From contig NZ_AOHO01000032.1 in NCBI RefSeq assembly GCF_000342005.1, forward strand, positions 1-64,000: a stretch of DNA of 64,000 nt. The letters run 5' to 3'. Within the stretch, counting starts at the first letter, position 1; each line of letters starts with the position of its first letter. The notes beneath the pieces were generated by a model. It ran no database searches, had not been told where the DNA came from, and saw only the letters and a list, made by a program, of their open reading frames with translations. The DNA is from Amycolatopsis decaplanina DSM 44594 (GTDB lineage: Bacteria; Actinomycetota; Actinomycetes; Mycobacteriales; Pseudonocardiaceae). Positions 37,815 through 45,770 of this stretch are shown piece by piece. Position numbers and translations under genes: made by a program.

Positions 37815-38480
37815 TCAGCGGGGCGTGAGCACGCTGAACTCGTTGCCCTCCGGGTCCACCATGGCTTCGCCGTTCTGTCCTGTCGCGCCCAGCTCCCGCA
37901 GGCGCCGGACTTCGGCCGCCCGGCTCCCGCCCCGCTTTGGCGCGATCTCGAACCGCAGCCGGTTCCGGTGCCGTTTCTCCTCATTCGTGGCGAGGAACTC
38001 GACCCAGGGACCGCGGCCGTCCGGTGGCCGCAGGCCGACGATCGCCTCTTCCCGGACGCCGATCTCCCAGCCCAGCGCGGCCGCCCAGAACCGCGCGAGC
38101 CGCTCCGGATCGAGGGCATCGGTGACGACCGACGCGATCGCACCCGTGCCCTCGTACTGCTCGCGGGGCTCGAGGACGCAGAACTCGTTGCCCTCGGGGT
38201 CCGCGAGCACCACCCACGGCACTCGTTTCTCCTCCGGCGAACCCTGGCCGATGTCGGTGTGCCGTGCGCCGAGGGACAGCGCACGGTCCACCAGTTCGGC
38301 CTGGTGATCGAGCGAACGGCTCGCCAGATCCAGGTGCAGCCGGTTCTTGCCCCGTTTCGGGCCCGCCTCGGAGCGGAACGCCGGTTCGAACGGGGCGTCC
38401 CAGCTGAACAGCCCTTCCCAGAAACCCGCCAGATCCCTGGGAAGGGCCGAGTCGAAGACCAGGTTCACCAGATGTGCCAC
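37815..38480 (-). CDS. Tandem VOC-domain protein
   Basis: About 221 residues with two Glyoxalase_6-like modules, each ending in ADPEGNEFCVLEPR or VDPEGNEFSVLTPR and each starting with LARFWAAALGW-type or LAGFWEGLF-type helices. NRLHLDLASRS and NRLRFEIAPK are equivalent strands. The start is uncertain: GTG at 38480, or 11 codons earlier at 38513. Function unknown. Confidence 0.82.
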   Translation of the reverse strand: MAHLVNLVFDSALPRDLAGFWEGLFSWDAPFEPAFRSEAGPKRGKNRLHLDLASRSLDHQAELVDRALSLGARHTDIGQGSPEEKRVPWVVLADPEGNEFCVLEPREQYEGTGAIASVVTDALDPERLARFWAAALGWEIGVREEAIVGLRPPDGRGPWVEFLATNEEKRHRNRLRFEIAPKRGGSRAAEVRRLRELGATGQNGEAMVDPEGNEFSVLTPR

Positions 38481-38528
38481 CACACCGGTGAACCTAGACG
38501 GCACCACCGACACTTTTGTGTCCTGCAG

Positions 38529-38607
38529 GTGAACCCGCGTCCGCGATCGACGTCGGCAGGGCGCCCTGCCACCGCGATAGCGGGCCCTTCGGCCGGGGCG
38601 GGTTCAC
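38529..38607. other. Structured gap between VOC and DinB-fold genes
   Basis: A 10-bp closing stem GTGAACCCGC/GCGGGTTCAC encloses GGCAGGGCGCCCTGCC, a perfect 16-bp palindrome, and a smaller CCC-TTCGGCC-GGG hairpin. It could be a terminator for the minus-strand VOC transcript's upstream neighbour or an RNA element; unassigned. Confidence 0.3.
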
Positions 38608-38682
38608 GCGTTCGGTCGCTTTCCAGGCACATCTTCAGCTCCGCCGACTGGCACTGACCGGTTTGGCTTCCCCACCGACCGG

Positions 38683-39447
38683 TCATCGGGTCGCGAGCCG
38701 CAGAAGGGCCCAGAGTTGTCCCGCCATGTCCTGGTCTCCGCTGACCGTCACCGCCGTCGGACCCGCCCGGCCCCAGAGCCAGCGGTAGATCTTGTCCGGC
38801 TTCCCGGTGATCAGATCGTCCGCGCGCTCGGCCTCCTCGGCCGAGCACCGCCAGGCGACCGTTTCCGTGGGCCCGGCCCTGGCGATCCAGGTGTGGCCCG
38901 CGGTGCGCACGCCGACCGATCCGGTCTTGGTGCCGGACAGCCCCAGCAACGGCAGCCGCTGGCCGAACCAGAGCACCAGCGCCTCGTCGATCCCGTCGAT
39001 CGCCACGTCTTCGGGAATCGCCGACACTTCCAGGCCGGCCGCGTTCTCCGCGTCGATCCGGTGGATCGTCGTCTCGTGCGCCATCCGCCGCCGCCAGAAC
39101 CCGTAACTGCGGTCCGCCGGCCACCAGGTCGGCGCCAGTTCGTCCGGTTCGTGCGCGGACAGTTCGGCGATGAGTTCGTCCCGGCCCTCGCGGAAGTACT
39201 CCTCCAGGGTCTGTCCCGGCCCCGGTTCGCGCTGCCAGTGCTCGGGACGCCGTGCGTCGGTGATCCAGCGGCGGGTGACCCGGTACACGCTGCCCACGTG
39301 CCTGAGGACCTCACCGAGCGTCCAGCCGGGGCAGGTCGGGACCGGCGCGTCGGCGGACGCGGTATGCGCCACCTGAGCCATCAGCTCGGTTTCGGCGCCG
39401 ATCACCTCCAGGAACCTGCCCTGGTCGATCATGGCCTGCCCGGCCAT
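38683..39447 (-). CDS. Maleylpyruvate isomerase family (DinB-fold, mycothiol-type) protein
   Basis: 254 residues. N-terminal four-helix DinB/MDMPI domain with CPGWTLGEVLRHVG and RMAHETTIHRIDAE (metal His pair); C-terminal MDMPI_C domain with GKPDKIYRWLWGR. Family members use mycothiol or related thiols; the substrate is unknown. GAGGGGG precedes the ATG. It lies 24 bp after the HEPN gene on the same strand, so it could share that gene's SOS-controlled transcript. Confidence 0.87.
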   Translation of the reverse strand: MAGQAMIDQGRFLEVIGAETELMAQVAHTASADAPVPTCPGWTLGEVLRHVGSVYRVTRRWITDARRPEHWQREPGPGQTLEEYFREGRDELIAELSAHEPDELAPTWWPADRSYGFWRRRMAHETTIHRIDAENAAGLEVSAIPEDVAIDGIDEALVLWFGQRLPLLGLSGTKTGSVGVRTAGHTWIARAGPTETVAWRCSAEEAERADDLITGKPDKIYRWLWGRAGPTAVTVSGDQDMAGQLWALLRLATR

Positions 39448-39471
39448 CGGGCACCCCCTCTCCGTGGCGAC

Positions 39472-39954
39472 TCAGGCCACATGCGCCGAGTCACCCATCG
39501 GCAGTCCGTGCACCACCCGTCGCACCAGTTCCAGGAACACCGTGGCGGCCCGCGTCAGCTCGTCCGCCAGTTCGACGGTGACCTTGCCGGTGATCCCCGC
39601 CTGCGCGGCGGCCCGCGTCGCCGAATTGGCCGCGAAGAACGCCGCCCACTCCTTCAGCTCGGGCGCGACGGAGTCGAGCAGCACCCAGCCGCTCGCCGGC
39701 CGGGCCCGGCCCCGGTGCGGACGGCCGCGCGCCTCCAGCACCGCCGCCGCACCCCGCAGCGCGGCGAGATACGCCCCGATGAACCGCTCCGCGGGATCGT
39801 TCTCCCGCTCTGCTTCGGCGAGACCCCGCCTCGCCTGCGCGTACAAGGAGACCGCCGCGGGTGGTGCCGGCGGGCGCAACGACATCGGCAGGGCGGGCTG
39901 CGCGGTGCCCCCCGGCCTCTCGGCTTCGTCGGGGGACACGACCGAAACGGACAT
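39472..39954 (-). CDS. SAV_6107-type HEPN domain protein
   Basis: 160 residues. After about 35 Pro/Ser-rich residues comes a helical HEPN domain: VSLYAQARRGLAEAERENDPAERFIGAYLAALRGAAAVLEARG, then SGWVLLDSVAPELKEWAAFFAANSATRAAAQAG. This matches the actinobacterial SAV_6107 HEPN family. I do not see the R-x4-6-H RNase motif of toxin HEPNs, so nuclease activity is doubtful. An SOS box lies about 100 bp upstream. Confidence 0.85.
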   Translation of the reverse strand: MSVSVVSPDEAERPGGTAQPALPMSLRPPAPPAAVSLYAQARRGLAEAERENDPAERFIGAYLAALRGAAAVLEARGRPHRGRARPASGWVLLDSVAPELKEWAAFFAANSATRAAAQAGITGKVTVELADELTRAATVFLELVRRVVHGLPMGDSAHVA

Positions 39955-40055
39955 GACGACCCTCCTCCTGTACGTGAGCGCCGGCCGGTGCCCGGCGCCG
40001 AGGCGCTTCCCCCGCCCCCGCGCCGGGCACCTACCGGTGCGCGCTCACCGAATGT

Positions 40056-40069
40056 CGAACGTCTGTTCG
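40056..40069. promoter_or_regulatory. SOS (LexA) box between HEPN and YbaK genes
   Basis: CGAACGTCTGTTCG, a perfect CGAAC-N4-GTTCG with outer T/A extending the symmetry. It lies 101 bp from the HEPN start and 106 bp from the YbaK start; on spacing alone either could be the target. Confidence 0.8.
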
Positions 40070-40175
40070 AACAAGTCCAATGTAACCCCGAAGTGCCCCT
40101 TTCCTCAACCCCGTAACGGGGTGATCGCCGCATGTGGTGCGGGACACGGGATCGGCCACGTGATCTCATAGGCGC

Positions 40176-40706
40176 ATGAGCACCATCGACCAGTCCGGTC
40201 ATCCCTCGGTGGCCAAGGTCGCGGCCGCGCTCGCCGAGGCGGGCCAGCAGGCCGCCGCGGACGGCATCCGGATCCTCCCCGCCGAAGTCCGCACGGCCGC
40301 GCAAGCAGCCGAAGCGCTCGGTGTCGAGGTCGGCGCGATCGCGAACAGCCTCGTGTTCCGCGGCCGCACCGGCGACACGGAAACGGCCCTGCTCGCACTG
40401 ACCTCGGGCGCGCACCGCGCCGACACCGGCCTCCTGGCCTCGCTGACCGGCGCCGACGAGATCGGCAAGGCGGACGCGGATTTCGTCCGCGCGCACACCG
40501 GGCAGCCGATCGGCGGCGTCGCCCCGGTCGGTCACCCGAAGGCGTTGACCACCCTCGTCGACACCGCGTTACGCGCACACGAGGTCGTGTGGGCCGCCGC
40601 CGGGCATCCGAAGTCGGTGTACCCCACGACGTTCGACGGCCTCGTCGCGCTGACCGGGGGCACTCCCGCGGACGTCGCGGGCGACGGGCAGGATGGGCGC
40701 CCGTGA
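40176..40706 (+). CDS. YbaK/EbsC family aminoacyl-tRNA deacylase
   Basis: 176 residues. YbaK fold with RTAAQAAEALGVEVGAIANSLVFRG, the conserved Lys region around GADEIGKADADFVRAHTGQPIGGVAPVGH, and a C-terminal strand PKSVYPTTFDGLVALTGG. Family members clear mischarged Cys- or Ala-tRNAPro. Divergent from the HEPN gene and coupled by GTGA overlap to a GNAT gene. Confidence 0.92.
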   Translation: MSTIDQSGHPSVAKVAAALAEAGQQAAADGIRILPAEVRTAAQAAEALGVEVGAIANSLVFRGRTGDTETALLALTSGAHRADTGLLASLTGADEIGKADADFVRAHTGQPIGGVAPVGHPKALTTLVDTALRAHEVVWAAAGHPKSVYPTTFDGLVALTGGTPADVAGDGQDGRP

Positions 40707-41266
40707 CCGCGATGTCCTCGGAATGCACCCGTTACGTCCAGCTGTCCGCGGACGAGTTCCGCGCCCGGCTCCCCGAGGCGCTGACCATCTACGTCAACGC
40801 CATGCGCTACCCCGAAGGCACGGCGGAGCAACGCGCGCCGATGTGGCTCACGCACGCGCTGCGCGAAGGCTGGCGCTGCATGGCCGCGCTCGACGCGGAC
40901 GGCGTCCTGCTCGGGCTCGCCTACGGCTACAAGGGCCGAGGTGGCCAGTGGTGGCACGAACAGGTCCGCCACGGCCTGACCCGTCGTGAGGGCCAGGCCG
41001 CCGCCGACCACTGGATGTCCGACTACTTCGAGCTCACCGAGATCCACGTCAGCCCCGAAAGCCAGGGGAAACGGATCGGCGAGGACCTCCTGCGGCGGCT
41101 GCTCGACGGCGTGCCCAGCGCCCACGTCCTCCTTTCCACGCCGGAAGGCACCAGCCGGGCCTGGAACCTGTACCGGCGCGTCGGATTCGTCGATGTGCTG
41201 CGGGACTACCACTTCGCCGGGGATCCGCGGCCGTTCGCGATCCTCGGCCGGACGCTGCCGCTCTAG
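40703..41266 (+). CDS. GNAT family N-acetyltransferase
   Basis: 187 residues. Acetyl-CoA loop in EIHVSPESQGKRIGEDLLRRLL and late NLYRRVGFVDVLRDY, typical of GNATs. The longer middle with WWHEQVRHGLTR is specific to an actinobacterial subgroup. GTG start inside the YbaK stop. Ends with a 4-bp convergent overlap with the EamA gene. Substrate unknown. Confidence 0.88.
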   Translation: MTAMSSECTRYVQLSADEFRARLPEALTIYVNAMRYPEGTAEQRAPMWLTHALREGWRCMAALDADGVLLGLAYGYKGRGGQWWHEQVRHGLTRREGQAAADHWMSDYFELTEIHVSPESQGKRIGEDLLRRLLDGVPSAHVLLSTPEGTSRAWNLYRRVGFVDVLRDYHFAGDPRPFAILGRTLPL

Positions 41267-42144
41267 GGTTTCGAGTAGGCGACGGCGAGCGCGGCGATGA
41301 GCACCACCGCGCCGCACCACCCCACGGCGCCGAGCCGTTCCCCGAGCACGGCCATGGACAGCAGCGCGGCGGTCAACGGTTCGAGCAGGGCGGACAACGC
41401 GGCCAGTACGGGATGCGCGCCTTCGAGACCGCGGAAGTACGCGGCGTACGCCAGCGCCGTGGGCACGACGCCGAAGTAGAGGACGAGCGCGAGCACGTCG
41501 GCCTGGAACGGTACGGCCATCCCGGACCACAGTGCGGCGGGGATGAGCGCGGCGCCGCCGATCAGGCAGCCGAAAGCCGTGGTGGGCAAGGGATCCAGGC
41601 CCTCGACGCGGGTCGCGGTCACGAGCGTCAGCGCGGCGAAACCGGCCGCGGCGAGCAGGGCGAACAGCACTCCGGCGGCGTGGACCTCTTCTCCGGGCGT
41701 CCACTGCAACAGCGCGAGCCCGATGAGCGACCCGGCCAGGGACACCACCGTCCACGCTCCAGGCAGGCGGCGGGTTCCGACGACCGTCGCGACCGCGAGC
41801 AGGACGGGCGCGCTGCCGATGGTGGTCATCGTCGCGACGCTGACGGAACTCAGCGAGACCGCGGCGAAATAGCTGGTCTGGAAGAGGGCGAACAAACCGC
41901 CGACCGTCAGGAGGCGACGGCGGACCTGTGCCGTGCGGGGAAGGCCTCGAAGGCCCCCGGTGAGCCAGAGATAACCGGTGGCGATCACGCCGCCGATGAG
42001 CAGCCGGTACGCGGCGACGCTCAGCGGATGGAGTCCCGCGCGGGAGGCGAGCAGGGATCCGGCGAGGCCACCGGTCCCCCAGAGGACTCCGGCGAGGACG
42101 AGCGCGGCCGACGATCGGGCGCGCGTGGGTACGGAAACGGACAT
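41263..42144 (-). CDS. EamA family (DMT) transporter
   Basis: 293 residues, ten predicted TM segments in two EamA halves, e.g. VLAGVLWGTGGLAGSLL and LLEPLTAALLSMAVLGERLGAVGW. Likely exports a metabolite or amino acid (family). Start near MSVSVPTRARSSAALVLAG. Confidence 0.9.
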   Translation of the reverse strand: MSVSVPTRARSSAALVLAGVLWGTGGLAGSLLASRAGLHPLSVAAYRLLIGGVIATGYLWLTGGLRGLPRTAQVRRRLLTVGGLFALFQTSYFAAVSLSSVSVATMTTIGSAPVLLAVATVVGTRRLPGAWTVVSLAGSLIGLALLQWTPGEEVHAAGVLFALLAAAGFAALTLVTATRVEGLDPLPTTAFGCLIGGAALIPAALWSGMAVPFQADVLALVLYFGVVPTALAYAAYFRGLEGAHPVLAALSALLEPLTAALLSMAVLGERLGAVGWCGAVVLIAALAVAYSKP

Positions 42145-42253
42145 GGGGAAACGCTCCTGCGTCTGTGTCTGCCGGAAGGGACGTCGACGACGCGGGGTGC
42201 TTCAGTGCAGCACGGATCGGCCGGGCGGCTGGAACGCCGCGCGGCCGGAGACA

Positions 42254-42272
42254 CCCCGCTCAGGAAGCGGGG
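42254..42272. other. Hairpin upstream of the EamA gene
   Basis: CCCCGCT-CAGGA-AGCGGGG in the first part of an 877-bp gene-free gap (42145-43021). The rest of that gap is described in the repeat entries. Confidence 0.35.
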
Positions 42273-42432
42273 GGTGGGGTGACGAGAAAGATCCGGTGCA
42301 CGACAGGGAAGGTAGCAAGGCTTCGGCGACGGGTGCACGCGAATTGCGGCACGCGGCAGACTGAGCGGCGGAACGTGGTCGGGCTCGTGAGCGGTAAGGA
42401 CGGTTATTGAGGGGTAGGGGCAAAGGTGGCGG

Positions 42433-42487
42433 GTCCGTGAAGGCCTCCTTGCCTACCTTGAGGGTAGGCAAGGAGGCCTTCACGGAC
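42433..42487. repeat. Family B palindrome, copy B2
   Basis: 25-bp perfect arms GTCCGTGAAGGCCTCC..., centre TTGAG. Outer part identical to B1; inner stem differs (CCTACC/GGTAGG here) but remains paired. Confidence 0.88.
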
Positions 42488-42555
42488 ACCCGAACGGCAC
42501 CTGCGGCCCCAGGCACACCAGTAGTCACAGCGATGCCGCGTGAAGACCGTGCGCG

Positions 42556-42610
42556 GTACATGATGGCCCCCTTCCTTGCGCCTGGCGCAAGGAAGGGGGC
42601 CATCATGTAC
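42556..42610. repeat. Family C palindrome, copy C2
   Basis: 27-bp perfect arms starting GTACATGATGGCCCCC around a single central T. Compensated differences from C1. Confidence 0.88.
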
Positions 42611-42833
42611 TCGCAAGGGGTGTGAAGGTCGAGGGACAGGGGGCCTTCACGGACTTGCCACCTGCCCCGACACCTTTGATTATCGGCTCGAATAGAACCG
42701 TCCGGTGTTTGCCTACCTGCTGCTGACCTGCACGAGGGCGACGATCCCAGCGGTATCGGGATCGTCCATGAAGGAATGAGGACATTCAACGTCCCGATTC
42801 CCTCATCGACGCGAGGTGACCCCGTCCAGGACC

Positions 42834-42877
42834 ATGATCAACGGAGGATTCGGGACACTAAACGTCCTCCGTTGATC
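42834..42877. repeat. Family E palindrome, copy E2
   Basis: 14-bp perfect arms TGATCAACGGAGGA around GGGACACTAAACGTCC. A related core AGGACATTCAACGTCC lies about 55 bp upstream. Confidence 0.75.
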
Positions 42878-43021
42878 AAGGCTGTGCCACTCAAACCCGG
42901 CGGCCGACACACCGCGGCACCAAGACGGGGTCAGGTCCAGCAGGTAAGCAAACACCGGTCCACCAGAACCGTCCTTACCACTCACGAGGCTCGCCACTGA
43001 CGACACCGGACACCGGCGGGC

Positions 43022-44707
43022 TCAGTCCAGTGCCGCGAGCATCTCCCGCAGGGTGTCCAGTCCCATCCCGCCGAGCGCCAGCGCCCGCGTGTGGAACTGC
43101 TTGATGTCGAACGCGTCGCCCTGCCGCGCACGGGCCTCGTCGCGCGCGGCGAGCCAGAGACGTTCGCCGAGCTTGTACGACGGCGCCTGCCCCGGCCAGC
43201 CCAGGTAGCGGTCGATCTCGTCGTGCACGTGGGCCGGGTCGGTGACGGTCCGGGTGAGCATGAACTCCAGGCCCAGTTCGGGGGTCCACCGCTCGCCCTC
43301 GTGGAAGCCGGTGCCCGCCGGGATCTCCAGTTCCAGGTGCATGCCGATGTCGACGATCACGCGCGCCGCGCGGAACAGCTGCTCGGACAGCATGCCGAGC
43401 AGTTCGCCGTCGTCGGCGAGGAACCCGAGGTCCTCCATGAGCCGCTCGGAGTACAGCGCCCAGCCCTCGGCGTGCCCGGAGGTGAACGCCAGCATCCGCT
43501 GGTACTTGTTGAGCGAGCCCGACTGGTCGACCGCGGTCGCGATCTGCAGGTGGTGGCCCGGCGCGCCCTCGTGGTAGACGGTGCTGACCTCACGCCAGGT
43601 GGTGAATTCGTCCCGGCCCTGCGGCAGCGACCACCACATGCGGCCGGGGCGGGAGAAGTCCTCGCTCGGGCCGGTGTAGTACGCGCCGACGGTGCCGCCG
43701 GGCGGGGCGATCTTGCACTCCAGCTCCATCACCCGGTCTGAGATGTCAAAGTGCTTGCCGCGCAACGATTTCAGCGCGTTGTCGGACAGGTTCTGCATCC
43801 AGGCCTGGAATTCCGCCCGGCCACGCACGACGTACTTGGGGTCGGCGTCGAGGACGGCGGCCGCCTCGGCGAGGGTCGCGCCAGGCTTGATCCGGCCGGC
43901 GACCTCGCGCATCTCCGTTTCGATGCGGGTGAATTCGGCCCAGCCCCAGGCATAGGCCTCGTCCAGGTCGAAGGTGGCTCCGGTGAACACCCGGGACCAC
44001 AGCTTGTACGCCTCGGCGCCGACGGCGTCCTTGACCGGCGCCAGCGGGGCGAGCTCGGCGCGGAGGAAACCGGCGAACTCCGCGTACGCCTCCTGAGCGG
44101 CGTGAGCGGCCTGGCCGAGTTCGGCGCGGAGCTTCTCGTCGACGTCCTTCGCCCCCGAGACCAGCGTCTCGAAGTACCCGGTGTCCTCCTTGAGCCCGGC
44201 CCAGGTCTCGGCCTGCTCGGCGACCTTGCTGACCTGGCGCAGCGCGGAGACGTGACCGGCGTCGGCGGCGGCGAGCAGCGACGCGCGGAGCCGGTCGAGC
44301 GCCTCGGGGAGCTTGGCCATCCGGGCGGCGATCGTCGCCCAGTCCGACTCGGTTTCGGTGGGCATGAGGTCGAAGACCATCCGCAGGTGCTGCGCCGGGC
44401 TCTCGATCACGTTCAGCGACGAGAGGTCGAGACCCGCCTCGTGGATCTCCAGTAGCAGCCCGGTCCGCTCGACGAACACCGCCTTGGCCGCGCGCTCGGC
44501 GTCGTCGGCGGGCTCGACCGCCTCGATGTCGGCCAGCGCGCGGGCGGCGATGGCGGCCCGCGCCGCGTGCCCGGCGGGCGAGTAGTCGGTCAGCTGGTCG
44601 TCGTATCCCGTGACACCGAGCATCGTCGCCTCGACCGGGTCCGCCGCCGCGATCTCCTCGACGTACCGATCACAGATCTGGTGCACGTTCAGCACAGTTG
44701 AAGCCAT
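43022..44707 (-). CDS. DUF885 family putative metallocarboxypeptidase
   Basis: 561 residues. Mostly helical DUF885 fold with zinc motif VYHEGAPGHHLQ and a downstream Glu in SGHAEGWALYSERLM, the HExxH-like arrangement of this family (related to M2/M32 peptidases). No signal peptide. Ends with TLREMLAALD. ATG of MASTVLNVHQICDRYV chosen; a GTG three codons earlier is possible. Substrate unknown. Confidence 0.93.
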   Translation of the reverse strand: MASTVLNVHQICDRYVEEIAAADPVEATMLGVTGYDDQLTDYSPAGHAARAAIAARALADIEAVEPADDAERAAKAVFVERTGLLLEIHEAGLDLSSLNVIESPAQHLRMVFDLMPTETESDWATIAARMAKLPEALDRLRASLLAAADAGHVSALRQVSKVAEQAETWAGLKEDTGYFETLVSGAKDVDEKLRAELGQAAHAAQEAYAEFAGFLRAELAPLAPVKDAVGAEAYKLWSRVFTGATFDLDEAYAWGWAEFTRIETEMREVAGRIKPGATLAEAAAVLDADPKYVVRGRAEFQAWMQNLSDNALKSLRGKHFDISDRVMELECKIAPPGGTVGAYYTGPSEDFSRPGRMWWSLPQGRDEFTTWREVSTVYHEGAPGHHLQIATAVDQSGSLNKYQRMLAFTSGHAEGWALYSERLMEDLGFLADDGELLGMLSEQLFRAARVIVDIGMHLELEIPAGTGFHEGERWTPELGLEFMLTRTVTDPAHVHDEIDRYLGWPGQAPSYKLGERLWLAARDEARARQGDAFDIKQFHTRALALGGMGLDTLREMLAALD

Positions 44708-44749
44708 GCCCGGCACGCTACCGGGACGGCGGGCGACTTCGGTACGGAC

Positions 44750-45634
44750 TTACGCGCGGGCCGGGACCAGCCCGAGCCTGCTGACCACCTCACGGGTGGC
44801 CTTGGACCGGTTGAACGTGTAGAAATGCAGGTCGGGGACACCTTCGGCGATGAGCCGCTCGCACAGTTCGGTCACCGCGTCGATACCTTCCGCGCGGAAG
44901 GCCTTCGGGTCGCCGGCCAGCGGTTCGAGCCGGTCCAGCAGCCGCCGTGGCGCGGGCGCGCCGGACAGCTTGATGGACGTGTGCAGCGTCCGCGGCGTGG
45001 TGAGCGGCATGATGCCGGGGATGACCAGCGCCTCGCAGCCGGTGGCCGCCACCCGGTCACGCAGGCGAAGGAAGTCCTCCGGCTCGAAGAACAGCTGCGC
45101 GATCGCGAAATCCGCGCCCGCGCGCAGCTTGCGCACGAGGTACTCGGTGTCGGCTTCGAGGTTCGCCGACCGCGGGTGGCCGTACGGGAAGGCCGAGACG
45201 CCGACGCAGAAGTCGCCGAGCGAACGCACCAGTTCGACGAGTTCCTCGGCGTAGTTGAGCCCGTCCGGATGCGGGACCCAGTCGCCGTAGACGTCGCCCG
45301 GCGGATCGCCCCTCAGCGCGAGGATGTTCCGCACGCCGACGGCGGCGTACCAGCCGATGACGTTGCGCAGTTCCGCGACAGAGTGGTTCACGGCGGTGAG
45401 GTGCGCCATCGGCACCAGCGTGGTTTCGGTGGCGACGCGGGCGATGCTGCGGATCGTGCCGTCCCGGCTGGAGCCGCCGGCGCCGTAGGTGATCGACATG
45501 TACGCCGGGTCCAAAGGCTCCAGTTCCCGGATCGATTTCCACAGCACGGCCTCGTCGGCCGCGTCGCGAGGCGGGAAGAACTCGATGGAGAACACGGGTC
45601 CATCACCCTGCAACCGCTCGACCACCGACGTCAT
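44750..45634 (-). CDS. metF: 5,10-methylenetetrahydrofolate reductase
   Basis: 294 residues. Makes 5-methyl-THF for methionine synthesis. TIM-barrel MTHFR: FSIEFFPPRDAADE (catalytic Glu), SITYGAGGSSRDGT, LALRGDPPG, and QLFFEPEDFLRLRDR. No SAM riboswitch is visible in its 136-bp upstream gap. It lies near a GGPP synthase gene, as does the MetF-like Rv2172c in M. tuberculosis. Confidence 0.96.
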   Translation of the reverse strand: MTSVVERLQGDGPVFSIEFFPPRDAADEAVLWKSIRELEPLDPAYMSITYGAGGSSRDGTIRSIARVATETTLVPMAHLTAVNHSVAELRNVIGWYAAVGVRNILALRGDPPGDVYGDWVPHPDGLNYAEELVELVRSLGDFCVGVSAFPYGHPRSANLEADTEYLVRKLRAGADFAIAQLFFEPEDFLRLRDRVAATGCEALVIPGIMPLTTPRTLHTSIKLSGAPAPRRLLDRLEPLAGDPKAFRAEGIDAVTELCERLIAEGVPDLHFYTFNRSKATREVVSRLGLVPARA

Positions 45635-45770
45635 ACCGCCATGTTAAGGGGGAAAGTCCGCTGGCTTGGAGCCCCCTCTCAAGCCATGGGCGTGCGACCT
45701 CGGCCACTCGCGACCGGTTGCCGAGTGGCCCCGGCCTGGGGAGACTCGGTGAGGAGCACAGGGAGCCGCC

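Larger units (their letters stand above)
42384..42988. repeat. Split family A palindrome with 561-bp composite insert
   Basis: The left arm (starts CTCGTGAGCGGTAAGG, 42384-42405) and right arm (ends CTTACCACTCACGAG, 42967-42988) of one family A element sit 561 bp apart, with the centre replaced by other repeats in order: module ATTGAGGGGTAGG, B2, C2, a degenerate B-like hairpin (about 42621-42651), an inverted pair built on CCGGTGTTTGC-TACCTGCTG (about 42702 and 42932), and E2. No ORF inside has a credible ribosome site. Confidence 0.6.

Noticed and set aside
42145..43021. CRISPR array or protein genes in the large repeat-rich gap
   Set aside because: The repeats are palindromes of different families without regular spacers, and the open frames lack ribosome sites and sensible composition.
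45635..45770. SAM-responsive riboswitch upstream of metF or the MerB-like gene
   Set aside because: The gap is short and shows no conserved riboswitch core or stacked helices.
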